A stretch of DNA of 64,000 nucleotides, from the NCBI GenBank assembly GCA_014529385.2, contig CM043968.1:30829513-30893512 (forward strand), read 5' to 3'. This DNA is from Adiantum capillus-veneris. Its lineage: Eukaryota; Streptophyta; Polypodiopsida; Polypodiales; Pteridaceae. A model generated the notes under the pieces. The model saw only the letters and a program-made list of their open reading frames with translations. It ran no database searches and had not been told where the DNA came from. Below, one piece after another: positions 1-10,995 of this stretch. The stretch's first letter is position 1. Each line of letters begins with the position of its first letter. The position numbers were made by a program, and so were the translations under genes.

Positions 1-305
1 CCATGTGCTTCCACTTATAAGAGGTGGAATTTCATCAAGATGTTTGCATTTGTGTCATGTAAATATGTGTCCATGTGCGTGCTCGCATACACCCAGCCCG
101 AGACCCACACTCACATCTGGAGAGATGGCAACATCTATGGAGTTGATTGGCTCTAGAATCTTGTCAGTCATTATTTTGGCTTGTTGTTCTTCTTGTACCA
201 TTCACTTGTGACACTGGAATCTGCAATTAGAATGAGGAAATGTGCTGAAAGAAAAAGTTATGATTTATTGTGTAGCATGTTAACAGGTGTTGGCTGAATC
301 AACAG

Positions 306-2089
306 GTCCAATCATATCCTGTCCTGTAGACCTCCTGGGACCACCTTGGATCTGAAAAAATCATCCCACAAAAAGCTTTCAAAATGGCTTCAATTCAAGT
401 CATCAACAGGGCTGGTATGAGTGCATTAGCGTCCAATTATTTCCAGTGTTTTTGTTCTATATTGCAAGATGTGACCCTTACAACTGTAATAATCTTCGCC
501 AGATTTCAGCAAAAGAGGACAAGCACAGGAAGGAGGTCATGTTGCTGGGATTCAATCGAGGTCATCCAGATTTTTTGGCATTTAAACCGATGAAGAAAGT
601 TACTCCTCAGGAGGTGCATACAGCTCCTTCAGTGAGTGATGGGCACCAGGCTGGGAAACTAGAGGTGTTTGAAGTTTGGAAATGCAGTTCTCATGTCAGT
701 CCAATATTTGAAGCAGTTGGTGCAGATCCAAGCAGGCTGTATAGCTCATCAGAGGCATCAGATGTTGTATATTCTTATGTTGAGAAAGAGAACCTGGTTA
801 AAGGTAATGATAAGGCCATAGTTGTGCTTGATGCATCACTGTGTGACGCGCTCTACAAAGGCACCATAAAGAAGGGGAATACCTACCCTACTGAGATCTA
901 CAAGAAAGATCTGGGTGCGACATTAATTAGCCGAATGCAAGCCCATTTTAAAGTTGTCAGGGGGAATGAGTCTGCGGTCAGGAAAGGAGCGCTAAAGACT
1001 GTACAGATTATGACTGAGCGACGGCAGGGGAACAAGAAAGTAACCAAGGTTTCTGGTATAGAGTCTTTTCTTGTGGATGCTGAACATCTGGCCAATGAGC
1101 TGCAGAAAAAATTTGCTTGCAGCACGTCAGTTGCAGAGGTACCAGGTGGGTGTACGAGTTATTTTCTACGCCTGAATTTTGCAGTTTAAGATACTATACT
1201 AGAATTTTAGGCAAGTCTTACACAATCAAGCATGTTGTTGCCAGTAGGTTACTCATTTTTGAGTGCGGCTCCCACAAGAGGCCTTTGATACTAGATAATG
1301 TATTTTGTCTGGCTCAATTGTATATGAGTCTTAGGCGAGCTCACACTAACCACGTCGTCACCATTACCATTTAAGTTGTGATGAGCGAAGTCTAACTCCC
1401 ACATCAGTGATCACATCCCCACTCAATTGTATAGGAGTCTTAGGCAAGCTCACACTAACCACGTCGCCACCATTACCATTTAAGCTGTGATGAGCGAAGT
1501 CTTAACTCCCACATCAGTGATCACATCCCCACTCAATTGTATATGAGTCTTAGGCGAGCTCACACTAACCACGTTGCCACCATTACCAGTTAAGCTGTGA
1601 TGAGCGAAGTCTTAACTCCCACAACAGTGATCACATCCCCACCCTTCTCGTTGGGCAGCGTAGGTTTCAGCTTCGATTGTTTATGCATGCAAACCGTTGT
1701 CAAATTTCGCGTAGGTGATTATATTTCGTTGGGTGTAGTTTCCCCTCAGATTGCAGCTTTGTAGTAATCCCTTGAAACTAGGTGGCAATCTCAAGTGTAA
1801 ATGGCTTTCAGTATATGTGCATAAGCTCTTAGGCAAGCTTTGCTTGGTCAAATTGGTTTGATGTTACCCTAGATTGCAAATCTGGTTCACTGAGATTTTG
1901 GTTTTTATCTGCAACTGATGCCAGCCATTCAAAAAACTGATTGTGGTGGTTTTTAAATTTGTAGGCAAGAAGGGTCAATATGAAGTTCTTGTACAAGGTG
2001 GCGTCATTGAGGATCTTGGGAAGCACTTGATCTCACAATACGGCATACCAAAGAAGTACATTGAGATTCTGGATAAGACAAAGAGGTGA
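306..2089 (+). CDS. eIF2D: eIF2D (ligatin-type translation factor), C-terminal exons
   Basis: Eukaryotic initiation factor 2D delivers tRNA to the ribosomal P site and helps recycle 40S subunits in the cytosol. Three exons are visible: 306-414, 503-1145 and 1965-2089, ending in TGA at 2087-2089. Introns 415-502 (88 bp) and 1146-1964 (819 bp) are both GT-AG, and exon phases join without a break to give about 291 residues. The middle exon carries the SWIB/winged-helix-like part (around FEAVGADPSRLYSSSEASDV). It then enters the SUI1 domain (KGALKTVQIMTERRQGNKKV, SGIESFLVD, LQKKFACSTSVAEVPG), which the last exon completes (KKGQYEVLVQGGVIEDL, YGIPKKYIEILDK). The first visible exon has the conserved RPPGTTLD and KKLSKWLQ segments. 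A TGA at 295-297 lies in frame just upstream, so the splice acceptor is at 304-305. The N-terminal PUA half lies left of the window. Identification is from recalled plant eIF2D sequence and is strong. Confidence 0.9.
1313..1641. repeat. Three tandem copies of a ~110-bp unit inside an eIF2D intron
   Basis: Units begin at 1313, 1422 and 1532, each starting CTCAATTGTATA and ending around GTGATCACATCCCCAC. They differ by a few substitutions and one single-base indel. They sit within the 819-bp last intron of eIF2D. No coding sense was found. Confidence 0.9.
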
Positions 2090-4278
2090 AAGAGCTGCAC
2101 AGCTGATTAAGAGGATGCCATTGCAAAGAGTTGAGCAAATTTCATGCTTCTGAGCTTGCCATGAGGTGAGGGAGATTTATTTAGATGATTAATGTAGCTA
2201 AGGCATGCAATGCACAGCTAGCAATTGAAGGTGTGATAAAGAGTTGCTTCGACTGGTGATTGGCTGGATAGTGGGTTGCTTCCAGGCTTTGTACTCATCA
2301 CCTGATGCAATATGCTGGGTTTGCATGCTTGTAAACATATTATGTGGCCCAAAGGAAAAGTTCCAAAGCTTTAAAAACTTACTGACATCTGTATATTTAC
2401 GCTAATTGTGCAATACGATGCCTACGTTTATGCTACAGGTGGCAGCTTCCTTGTTTCATTTTTGTGTCTACTGCTTCCCATACATTAATTTTCCGCTTCC
2501 TGCAGGAGTAAGTTTGTCTTTGTTCGGCTTCAACTCCAGAATGACAACTATTCTTGCCCTGATGGCTTGCTTGTTCTATAGGTGGTAGAACAAATTTTTG
2601 AAGCTACTAGTAGCAACTTGATAGCTATCAAGTGTCCGTGGCCATTAATTTCTCAGTTTTGCAACGTGACATGAATGTATGAATTGTTGTTGCCTAATGT
2701 AGAATCTATATTGCAAGTGTCAAAGTCAATTGAAATGAGCGTTCAAGGCATGCATTTTAGGATGTTTTAATTTAAGTATGTGATCACAATGCAATAGTAA
2801 CTAACATGGTGACGTGAAGGATGACCGGTGTTTTTCAAAAATGTGCATCTGTTTCTCAACAAACTATTTTTTTTAGTATCACACACCCAATTCAGACGGA
2901 AGGATACCCTGTTGGTGAATTTGTTCGAAAGAGTCTAGCGCCTATTGGCCGTTGTATCAGGCATAGCATTAAATCAAAAGCATCTTGCACAACTCATTCT
3001 GCAAAGGGAGGTTCTCTCAACATGTTAGTTACCTTAAGTTCACTTGAAGGAATTCATTTGTCCCTGTATTGCACTTATTTGAAAGATTGCAGAGATTGTT
3101 TGCCCATTTTGTCCCAAGCATGGACTACAATTAAAGCATTCAAACACGTGGCACTATGAAAAAGGTGGTTCTCTTGGACATTTTACCCTTTGCGAAGAGT
3201 ACCGGTTATTGCTTGCATTTGCATGTGACAACGCACAGCACAATGTGCCTCTGGTTCGAATTTTGCGATTGCAATTATAGAGCAGGCATTAAAGATGGAA
3301 AAAAAATCCCTTCATTTGGAAGGAGTGCACTAGTGCGAGATTTAGGAAAGTTAAGGCCCCTAGTTCTGACCTACAATGCTTGTAATCTGAAATGATGCCC
3401 CTAGTTCTGACCTACAATGCTTGTAATGAAGATATCTTTCAAAAGGCAAGTCCAACAATTCAATGCCTCAATGCAGCACGATGGTGCTTTTGATGCTCTT
3501 GCAGTAATGAAGACATTATCTTTAAAGCAAGCTCCTGTATCATAGATGCAAGTTACTTCATGCAGAAGTCTCAAACTGACAACATTGGATTGATCATGAG
3601 TGATGAGATCCTCACAAAATCAATTGTTGTGCGACTTTGAAGGTTTTCCTACACGAGCTTGCTGGATGCTCAGCAAGGATTACAACAAACTCTTCAACAT
3701 CCTCTTTATGAGGACCGTCTCCTCTTGCAATAGCTGTTTGGGCTAGAATTCATATATTTTAGTGTGTACTAGGGTGGAGGGACAAAAATGGGTAATGAAG
3801 TCTATAAAAGAATCAAATCCCAATCAGGCATGTCATGCTCAAGGATCAAGGCTTTCATTAACATGTATATGCCTCAAAACAAGGATATACCTTTGTAGTG
3901 GAAGTATAGCAACACCATTTTTGCTTTTTTGTAGCAGTTGTAATGGATGGTGTAGATTGTAAATAAACATAATCATAGCATCTACAAGTATGTTGGGGAA
4001 AATTTATTGGCCCCAAAGGAGCCACAAAAGGGATTCTTAGTTGTGAGGGAGAACTTAGCCTTCAAGAGACAAACTCAGAAGTTGCAGCTATCTTTGTAGC
4101 TCTTATTCTTGTTTCTCATGTGTTTCTTATTTGGGCTTGCATAGATTTTAGAGTTGATCTACATATTCATAGTAGCAGCCATCCAATGGAAAATGCCGTG
4201 GAAAGACATTCGAAATAGTCTCTCTCTATCTTCTGTTGATAAAATACGCAGAAGGAGAAGTGGTCACATACACCAAGC
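2090..4278. other. eIF2D 3' flank and intergenic DNA, no gene recognised
   Basis: The first few hundred bases are probably the eIF2D 3' UTR, but I cannot place the poly(A) site. Only short frames occur, none with a recognisable protein. A 31-bp direct repeat (GCCCCTAGTTCTGACCTACA...) lies at 3356-3386 and 3397-3427. Confidence 0.5.

Positions 4279-4338
<60 letters not shown>
4279..4338. repeat. (CT)n(CA)n compound microsatellite
   Basis: About 17 CT units run directly into about 13 CA units. Apparent reading frames through it are artefacts. Confidence 0.95.
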
Positions 4339-4343
<5 letters not shown>

Positions 4344-4490
4344 CATGTGCTAGGGCTGTGTACGAGCATAGGCAAGGATGATGTGGTCAATCTCTATCTC
4401 ATTCTCTACTCGTCTCTATTTTTCCACGTTGCGACAACTTGTTAAAAAAGTTAGAGAGAAAATTTGAAGTAATTTAGTATTTCTTGAGTC

Positions 4491-4654
4491 TTGGATGATG
4501 ATGCAACTTGAGGATGGTCTGTCAATTTTAGCAGATCACACTTGTTTTGACTTACAATATTTTCTTATTTATAAGTTTTGGATGATGATGCAACTTGAGG
4601 ATGGTTTGTTAATTTTAGCAAATCACACTTGTTTTGAGAACATTTTCTTATTTA
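4491..4654. repeat. Tandem duplication, ~87-bp unit
   Basis: Two diverged copies start at 4491 and 4578 (TTGGATGATGATGCAACTTG). Both run through AATTTTAGCA and ATCACACTTGTTTTGA. Confidence 0.85.
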
Positions 4655-4977
4655 TATTGTGAGTTTTATAGTAGAAGCATAGTAATTTTGTGGGTAGTAG
4701 CAAACTCTCAATGTAGGTTTGGAATTTGGATATATGCTGATAGTCCTCCAAGGGATTGTAAAGGTCACATTGTGCGAGCCTAATTTTTTCATCCATGCAA
4801 TTTCAACACTTCATAAATGTGTCCAAAACTCTCCTAGGTAGGCAAGTTTGGATGCTTTTGACAATTTTTTATGGCTATGTGTGAATGCCAAGGGTAAAAG
4901 CGTAAAAGATCCACATATTTGACCATACATTTACCAATTGTGTGCATGTGCATGAGTGAATTTCTTATGTCAACATG

Positions 4978-5280
4978 TTTGACCAAAAGTTTACCAATAG
5001 TCCTCCCATCTTATACATAACAATAGATGAAGATGAAGATGCCCCTCCTTGACTCCTAATTCAGGCCTACAATGCTAAAGATAGCAAGGTCCCAATTGCC
5101 ATAAGGAGCTCACTCATGCCAATCATGGTTTGCCCAAGAGTTCATCAATAGTCCTCCCCACTTATACATAACAATAGATGAAGGTGAAAATGTCCATCCT
5201 TGATTTCTAATTGAGGCCTACAATGTTAAAGGTAGCAAGGTCCCAATTGTCATAAGGAGCTCACTTATGCCGATCATGGT
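4978..5280. repeat. Tandem duplication, ~151-bp unit
   Basis: Two copies start at 4978 and 5129. Both contain CTTATACATAACAATAGATG, GGCCTACAATG and CATAAGGAGCTCACT, with scattered substitutions. Confidence 0.85.
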
Positions 5281-5450
5281 TTGCACATTTTACTTATGTT
5301 TATTTGCATACTTCATTTTACAAACCGACATATGACATGTATCCTTAGAATGATTATCCCAGTCCCTGTTGAGTATCAGGTCTTGAGTTGAAGACTCATC
5401 CAATAGATCTTTGAGGTCTTTTGGAACTGTCCACATGACGTTGAAACTTC

Positions 5451-5591
5451 TCTTCTCCTCCTCCTCCTCCTCCTCTCTCTCTCTCTCTCATCTATATATA
5501 TATATACGTATATATATATATGTATGTATATATATACATATGTGTGTGTGTGTGTGTGTGTACACACACACACACACACACACACACATAC
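5451..5591. repeat. Compound microsatellite (CTC)n(CT)n(TA)n(GT)n(AC)n
   Basis: Five simple-repeat types follow one another. The (GT)n followed by (AC)n is self-complementary and could fold back. Confidence 0.95.
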
Positions 5592-5684
5592 GCTAGGCAA
5601 CTTGTTTCTTAGGTAAAGTGCCTTTTTACAGTAGTGGGTGGTGCTTACATCATTGTTGTATGACATCAATGCTTTGGTCACTTT

Positions 5685-6289
5685 TTATACGAGAGAGAAG
5701 AGCTGGAATATTATTTTTATGCCCAGGAACATATTCATAGGAAATATTAAAGTGACTGAGCTTGTAGGCCATCGGTAAAGTCGAGCATTCCCGACTTTTC
5801 TAGCATTTTTTTCCTTTAGAAATTTATCAAAATGTTTGAGGTCACTTTCAAGTGTAAAAGGAATTCCCATAAGAAATAGGCGAAAAGATAAAACAACATT
5901 GACTCCCGCCAAAAGTTCTTCTTGAATTGAATGGTACCGGATCTCTGCATCCTTGAAGCGCCTTGAAGCCCATTGGTAGATGATGGGGGTTTCGTTATGA
6001 TCTTCGTGGAGAAAACCTCCCATGCTTCTTCGGAGGCACCGGAATCAACCATAAGAGGTTTATCAGTAGGGATGTTGAGGGGGGAAAGATTCTGGCAAAC
6101 TTGCTTGATCTTCATCATTGCCTGTGATAGCTCATTATACCAAAAGAAAATTTTACTTCTTTCAAGACTTTTAAAGGGTAATAAGTCTTTAACTACTTGA
6201 GGGTACTGAGGAGCAATCCACTGTAAACATCCAATAAAGGATTGGACTTCTTTGCGATCCTTGAGTTGATTGGGAAAAGTTTGTAGCAT
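5685..6289 (-). pseudogene. Endogenous caulimovirid remnant: RNase H region
   Basis: This continues the RT remnant in two overlapping frames (6289-5816 and 6023-5685), so at least one frameshift is present. Motifs recalling the pararetroviral RNase H segment are SFIGCLQWIAPQYPQVVKDL, the acidic start DSGASEEAWEVF, and later LLAGVNVVLSFRLFL with FTLESDLKHFDKFLK. It ends next to the compound microsatellite at 5451-5591. Confidence 0.6.
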
Positions 6290-6311
6290 GCGCAGTACAT
6301 GTTCTTACATT

Positions 6312-6662
6312 TTAATGCATCCTGCAGAAATTTCTATTAAGGTGCTTGACATGGCTCTGAACATCTTTAGAGTATACCAAGATATCATCAATATAGAGAA
6401 GTAGAAATTCTTCACAATCAGCAAAGAGAATTTCTATCCGTTCTTGACAGAGAGAAGGAGCTGGCTTGAGTCCCATAGGAAGCACATTCCACTCATACAT
6501 ACCTTGGGGGACAACAAAATTGGTCTTGTATCTGTCCCGAGGCTTGATCTTGAACTGCCAGAAGCCACTCTTTAGGTCAAACTTAGAAAAAACCCGACAA
6601 TTCTTTATCCTTCGTGGTAGCAATTTGTCTTTTAGGGAGGAAGACTTTTGTGTTCTAGCCAC
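6312..6662 (-). pseudogene. Endogenous caulimovirid remnant: reverse transcriptase
   Basis: The translation shows RT landmarks in order: FSKFDLKSGFWQFKI, DRYKTNFVVPQG, YEWNVLPMGLKPAPS and the catalytic box YIDDILVYS. The phrase YEWNV-P-GL with DRYKT is typical of Caulimoviridae rather than of the LTR retrotransposons elsewhere in this window. The frame breaks shortly after the YIDD box. Compared with the inverted copy at 8054-8530, about 80 bp between the thumb and the RNase H connection is missing here. No LTR is seen on either side, as expected for an integrated pararetrovirus. Confidence 0.75.
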
Positions 6663-6953
6663 CCATTGATAGATTTGTAATAATCACCAATCTCTTTTTT
6701 TTCCTCTTTTTTGTTCAGAGTGATTATTTATATAAAATGCATGACATGCGAATTCATTGTTGGATGGAGCAATTAATCCATTTGTAACAAGGCGATCAAT
6801 CTCCTCATGACATAAGGGTGAAAGTGTGGTTTGGTGGTACAAAAAAAGAACCTATTTTACTTCTATCAATGAAAAAGTGGAGGTTGGTAAAATTTTTGTA
6901 GTTTAGGTCAAAACTTTTCGGAGCTTGTGTTTTTAAATTCTCCTTTTGAAGAT

Positions 6954-7954
6954 CTATCCACTGATATATAGTATGATAGGTAGTTCTTCATGTGACATGT
7001 AGAAATTGGAGCTCAAAGATTTGTAAAAGGTGCTGTCAAGGAAAGTCCTTTTTGTACCACCAAAGCGTGCTTTTAGCCATAACTTAGTGTCCTCTAGAGA
7101 CATACCAGGATGTGTAGCCTTAAGCCCTGTCGGCTTAGGGTCACCAGGTAAAGAGATCCAATATTCTTCTCTGTCCCAAAAGGCCAATGGGTTGTGACTT
7201 GTTTGTTGTGCCAGTTGAGAAGCAATCTGCTCAAGTTGGTTAGAGTATTTGATCCTTTCATCAGTGAACCATTGTAAAAATCGTTCATCTTTCTGAGGAT
7301 TTGGTAGCATAAGAACTACTCCCCCCAGTAAAAAAGATTCGCGTGGTTTAGTGAGGACAATATAGGGAATATCATCCAAAGGAAAGTGAATAGAAGCATT
7401 AGGGTGAATAGTAAATGGAGTAAGCTGGGAAATCATATCAGCACCAATGGTAAGGTCTGTATTAGGATGAGGATGTAAATACAAATACATTTGTATTTTA
7501 GCATTCCCTAATGCCAGCTTACAAAGAACTATTTTATTGATGCGTCCCTTTGAATTATCAGCATATGAAACAGTGATGCCATAAGACAGACTTTGGACAA
7601 GATGTGTTGGAACCAATGCTTGGTTGATATAGGAAATAACAGATCAAGAATCCCAAAGAGCATCCAATTGAAAGGATTGTTCTTGGGGGAATTTAATCCA
7701 TACCTCAGAATAGTATGCTTTGTTGTAGGCAAGATTGAACTGAAGGATATGACATCCATTGATATACGTTCAGGGATCCAATTAGTTGTGGGTTCATTAG
7801 CAATTTGTGCCAATGCAACAAGTTCAGAAAAGTGTTGGGCCATTCCATAGACAAGATGTACTTTGGCTTCAGTAGCTCCAAGTTGGGATTGAATAGATAG
7901 CAACTGATGATGGAGTTGTTCACATTTAGTACTTACCTGTTGGATGGCTTCCAA
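6954..7954 (-). pseudogene. Endogenous caulimovirid remnant: protease region and upstream polyprotein part
   Basis: This is an old copy of a plant pararetrovirus (Caulimoviridae-like) pol region, read right to left. An aspartic-protease-like core is recognisable: an Asp-Ser pair at 7647-7652, then VISYINQALVPTHLV, then a GADMI-type motif before 6954. The codon after Asp-Ser, where the active-site glycine belongs, is a TGA at 7644-7646. The open frame on either side is otherwise long (7616-6954 and 7954-7529, in different frames). Upstream is a short helical stretch (EAIQQVSTKCEQLHHQLLS) of unknown identity. It is followed downstream by the RT remnant, giving the PR-RT-RNase H order of caulimovirids and gypsy elements. 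Assignment to Caulimoviridae rests mainly on the RT. The copy is broken and cannot encode a working enzyme as it stands. Confidence 0.6.
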
Positions 7955-8053
7955 GATGGCTTTGTCATTCTTAGTACAAATTTGTATGTAGTCAGCTGCT
8001 TCATTTATCGGATGTAAAGCAGATGTAGATGCTTCTGGATGGACTCCTTCTCT

Positions 8054-8530
8054 CTGTCAGGAACAGATAGAAATTCTCCTTGCTGATTGTAAAGAATTTC
8101 CACTTCTCTATATTGATGATATCTTGGTATACTCTAAAGATGTTCAGAGCCGTGTCAAGCACCTTCAACTCTTTATACAAAAGCTGCACAAGACAGGGTT
8201 GGTACTAAGCTTAAAAAAGATAGAGCTCTGTAAGCCACAGGGTCGAGTTTTTAGGAATTGAAATTTTTGCAGGATGCATTAAAATGCAAGAACATGTACT
8301 GCACAAGCTACAAAGTTTTCCCAATCAACTCAAGGATCGCAAAGAATTCCAATCCTTTATTGGATGTTTATAGTAGATTGCTCCTCAGTACCCTCAAGTA
8401 GCCCTTATTACCCTTCAAAAGTCTTGAAAGAAGTAAAAATTTCTTTTGGTCTGATGAGCTGTCATAGGCAGTGATGAAGATCAAGCAAGTTTGCCAGAAT
8501 CTTCCTCCCCTCAACATCCCTACTGATAAT
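8054..8530 (+). pseudogene. Inverted second copy of the caulimovirid RT/RNase H fragment
   Basis: The + strand carries the same RT-to-RNase H segment that lies on the - strand at about 6060-6465, including a YIDDILVYS box near 8108-8135. The copies are in opposite orientation, about 1.6 kb apart. This copy keeps the piece after the YIDD box that the other has lost (FIQKLHKTGLVLSLKKIELC). It has its own stops and shifts near 8255 and 8370. Confidence 0.75.
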
Positions 8531-9990
8531 TTCCATTACGATCATGCCACCAGATCGCAAGTGAAAGTGACTATATTCCTGCTGAGCTTGGAGATTACAT
8601 TTACCCATGTGGAGGGACATGTATTATGTAAGACTACCAAGGATGGGTGTAGACAACTCTAAAGGTAAGAATCCGATGATCAAAAGAGATAGAGAGAAGC
8701 TATAATGTCAACCATCCTAGCTTGGGGCAACTCTGGATGTAGTCAAAACTTGTATGCCCTACCACATCTTGCAAATAAACTACCTAAGGAAGTCCAAAGA
8801 ACTAAAGCTCCACTCCAATCTGTAGATTGAGGCCAAGTAGATGACCAAGAAGAAATCCCGAATCCTCTCCATTTCTAGGAGAATGCTACTCCAAAGGTAA
8901 TGTATATGTCTACCAAGGTTTGATGGTAAGTCTTTGCTCACAAATGGATGATGGTTTCTTCTCTGAAAAGTCCCTCAAAATACACAAATGGTGCTAATAC
9001 TAAGGGCAAGTACATGATTAAAATACAAAGCATGCCTGAAGGTGACATCTGGAAAAACCATGTACAACTAGCCACATGGGCAATACTAAAACATTGAAAG
9101 GACAAGGGAAAAACCTCTCCTAAAGAGAGTAGAAAAAGCCCTAGCCATCTAAGGAAGAGAGGATGACAACTGCCTCTAAAAGGCATTCCACACCAAAAGG
9201 ACTCTCTACGACTACACCTTAAGATCCCAAGATAACTGAAAGCCTCTACAAGTGTCATGGAGTAAGGAATTGGCTACAAAGGCAGTAACTTGAGGTCAAT
9301 TGAAGCTTGCCAAATCGTACCATTGGAAATTATAGCACTAAAGAACCACATAATAGAAATATAAGAAACCATAATGTAGAACCAACAAGAGAACTAAACT
9401 AGATTTGTCAAGCATGCCTCAACCACTAAAGAAGACAATCTAGTTTTGTTGAAGGTGGCTTCTATTATCTCAATTGGGGTGGAAAACTCTAGGAGATAGT
9501 TGAGGAATCTTCATGGACCATAAGAAGAAGTAAATCAACACTTGTTATAGAGAGTAGAGCTCCAACCTAAACACACCCCATGCCCTATCACACAAGAAAA
9601 CAAACATCATAACAAGCAAAAAAGTAGACAACAAGAAACCAAAAACCATATGAACTCAAAAAATCAAAAGAAAACTAAAAATCCATACTTGACAAGACAA
9701 GCTTCACACACCCAAAAGCAAGCCTTGAGAGTACATGCACAAAAGTGCACACTTAAACCAAGCTTCACTCACCCACACGAACACACCAAAGCAAGGAAGA
9801 AATATTCCAAAGCAGACAATAGAAAGACCAACAAGAAAAATATATTTAACCAAACAAATTAGAAATACCCACAAATGAAAGACAACTCATGTCCCAATGT
9901 TTGATCCTATGGCATATTGGGATCACTAAGACAAGCCAATTGCATGGTGCGTGGGTTGAATCATATGATGGGGGCAGCTCTGACAACATC
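8531..9990. other. Intergenic DNA left of the large gypsy element
   Basis: Only short frames occur, with no recognisable product. The stretch 9,550-9,900 is A/C-rich. The last five bases (ACATC, 9986-9990) are the left target-site duplication of the gypsy element. Confidence 0.5.
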
Positions 9991-10613
9991 TGTTAAGGCG
10001 GTTACGCCGCTAGCGGAAGCTAAATAGCGAGAACTCAACCAACAACAGAATTTGTCAGACGAGGACGGAGCTTGACCCGCAGGCGCATGAAAACAACTAG
10101 GTGGGTGTCAAATCACCTACTCGACCTTCTAATGACAATCACTACTAAGGAAATCAAATCTAAGTTCTAAAACACGCAAGTGACTGAAATCCGTACTACG
10201 AACGAATGCTATACGAAACAGGATCTAGAATCATTGAATCGATCTCAAACTCAAGGGAAGTCTATACACTAGGTAAGAACAACACCCTAAAGACTTGAAC
10301 TGCAAAATCAACCTATAACCACTCTGTGTGGCAAACGCGTATGAAGACAGGCCGAAAAATACAGGTGACCGAAACTTGACCCGGATGGTACTAATGTGTA
10401 GCTCTACTCGTTGTGGTTCTATAGATATGCTGCACGCTCTATTCCGACACACGAGTTGGAAGAAAACTCACACCGAAGCTCGTAGGAACTTACCACACAT
10501 AGAAGCCGATAGCGCGCACTCTTGGTATCTGTGCGTAGCTCTCACCGTTGCTAACACAATGGTGGTGTCGCTTCTCCAATGGCGGCCCCGTAGCCCGCGT
10601 AGCAAGAAGATAA

Positions 10614-10660
<47 letters not shown>

Positions 10661-10946
10661 ACACAGTCACGGCGCTCAAAAACTCACTTTGATTAATAAT
10701 TGAATCTCCTTTAGGTTACAAAACTTTGGCTTATATACCTCAGCCTTGGAGGTGAGAACATCTCTAATTATTTACATCAACAGGTGAAATTACTTCGGGA
10801 TTACAAGCTGGAAACTCAATTGAGTCCCGTTACTTAATGAATGGCTCAAATCAAAATTAATGTCGGAAAGACATTTATTACAATCAATGGTTACAAAATG
10901 ATGGGTGTGAGCAAAAATGTGGGTGTGATCCTCTGCTGGCTCAACA
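9991..10946 (-). repeat. 3' LTR of the large gypsy element
   Basis: 956 bp, TG...CA bounded. It contains a (CT)~20 tract at 10616-10659 that is shorter in the partner LTR. On the - strand a TATATAAG promoter-like box lies near 10730-10738. Confidence 0.93.
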
Positions 10947-10958
10947 CTCCCCCCCTCC
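10947..10958 (-). other. Polypurine tract of the gypsy element
   Basis: On the - strand this reads GGAGGGGGGGAG directly before the 3' LTR. It is the expected primer site for plus-strand DNA synthesis. Confidence 0.85.
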
Positions 10959-10995
10959 GCGTTCATGTCGTCCCTGACATGACTTTTAGGCTTGG

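Noticed and set aside
2821-3395. Two adjoining open frames of 112 and 79 codons downstream of eIF2D
   Set aside because: The translations show no recognisable domain, and their composition looks like chance frames in AT-rich DNA.
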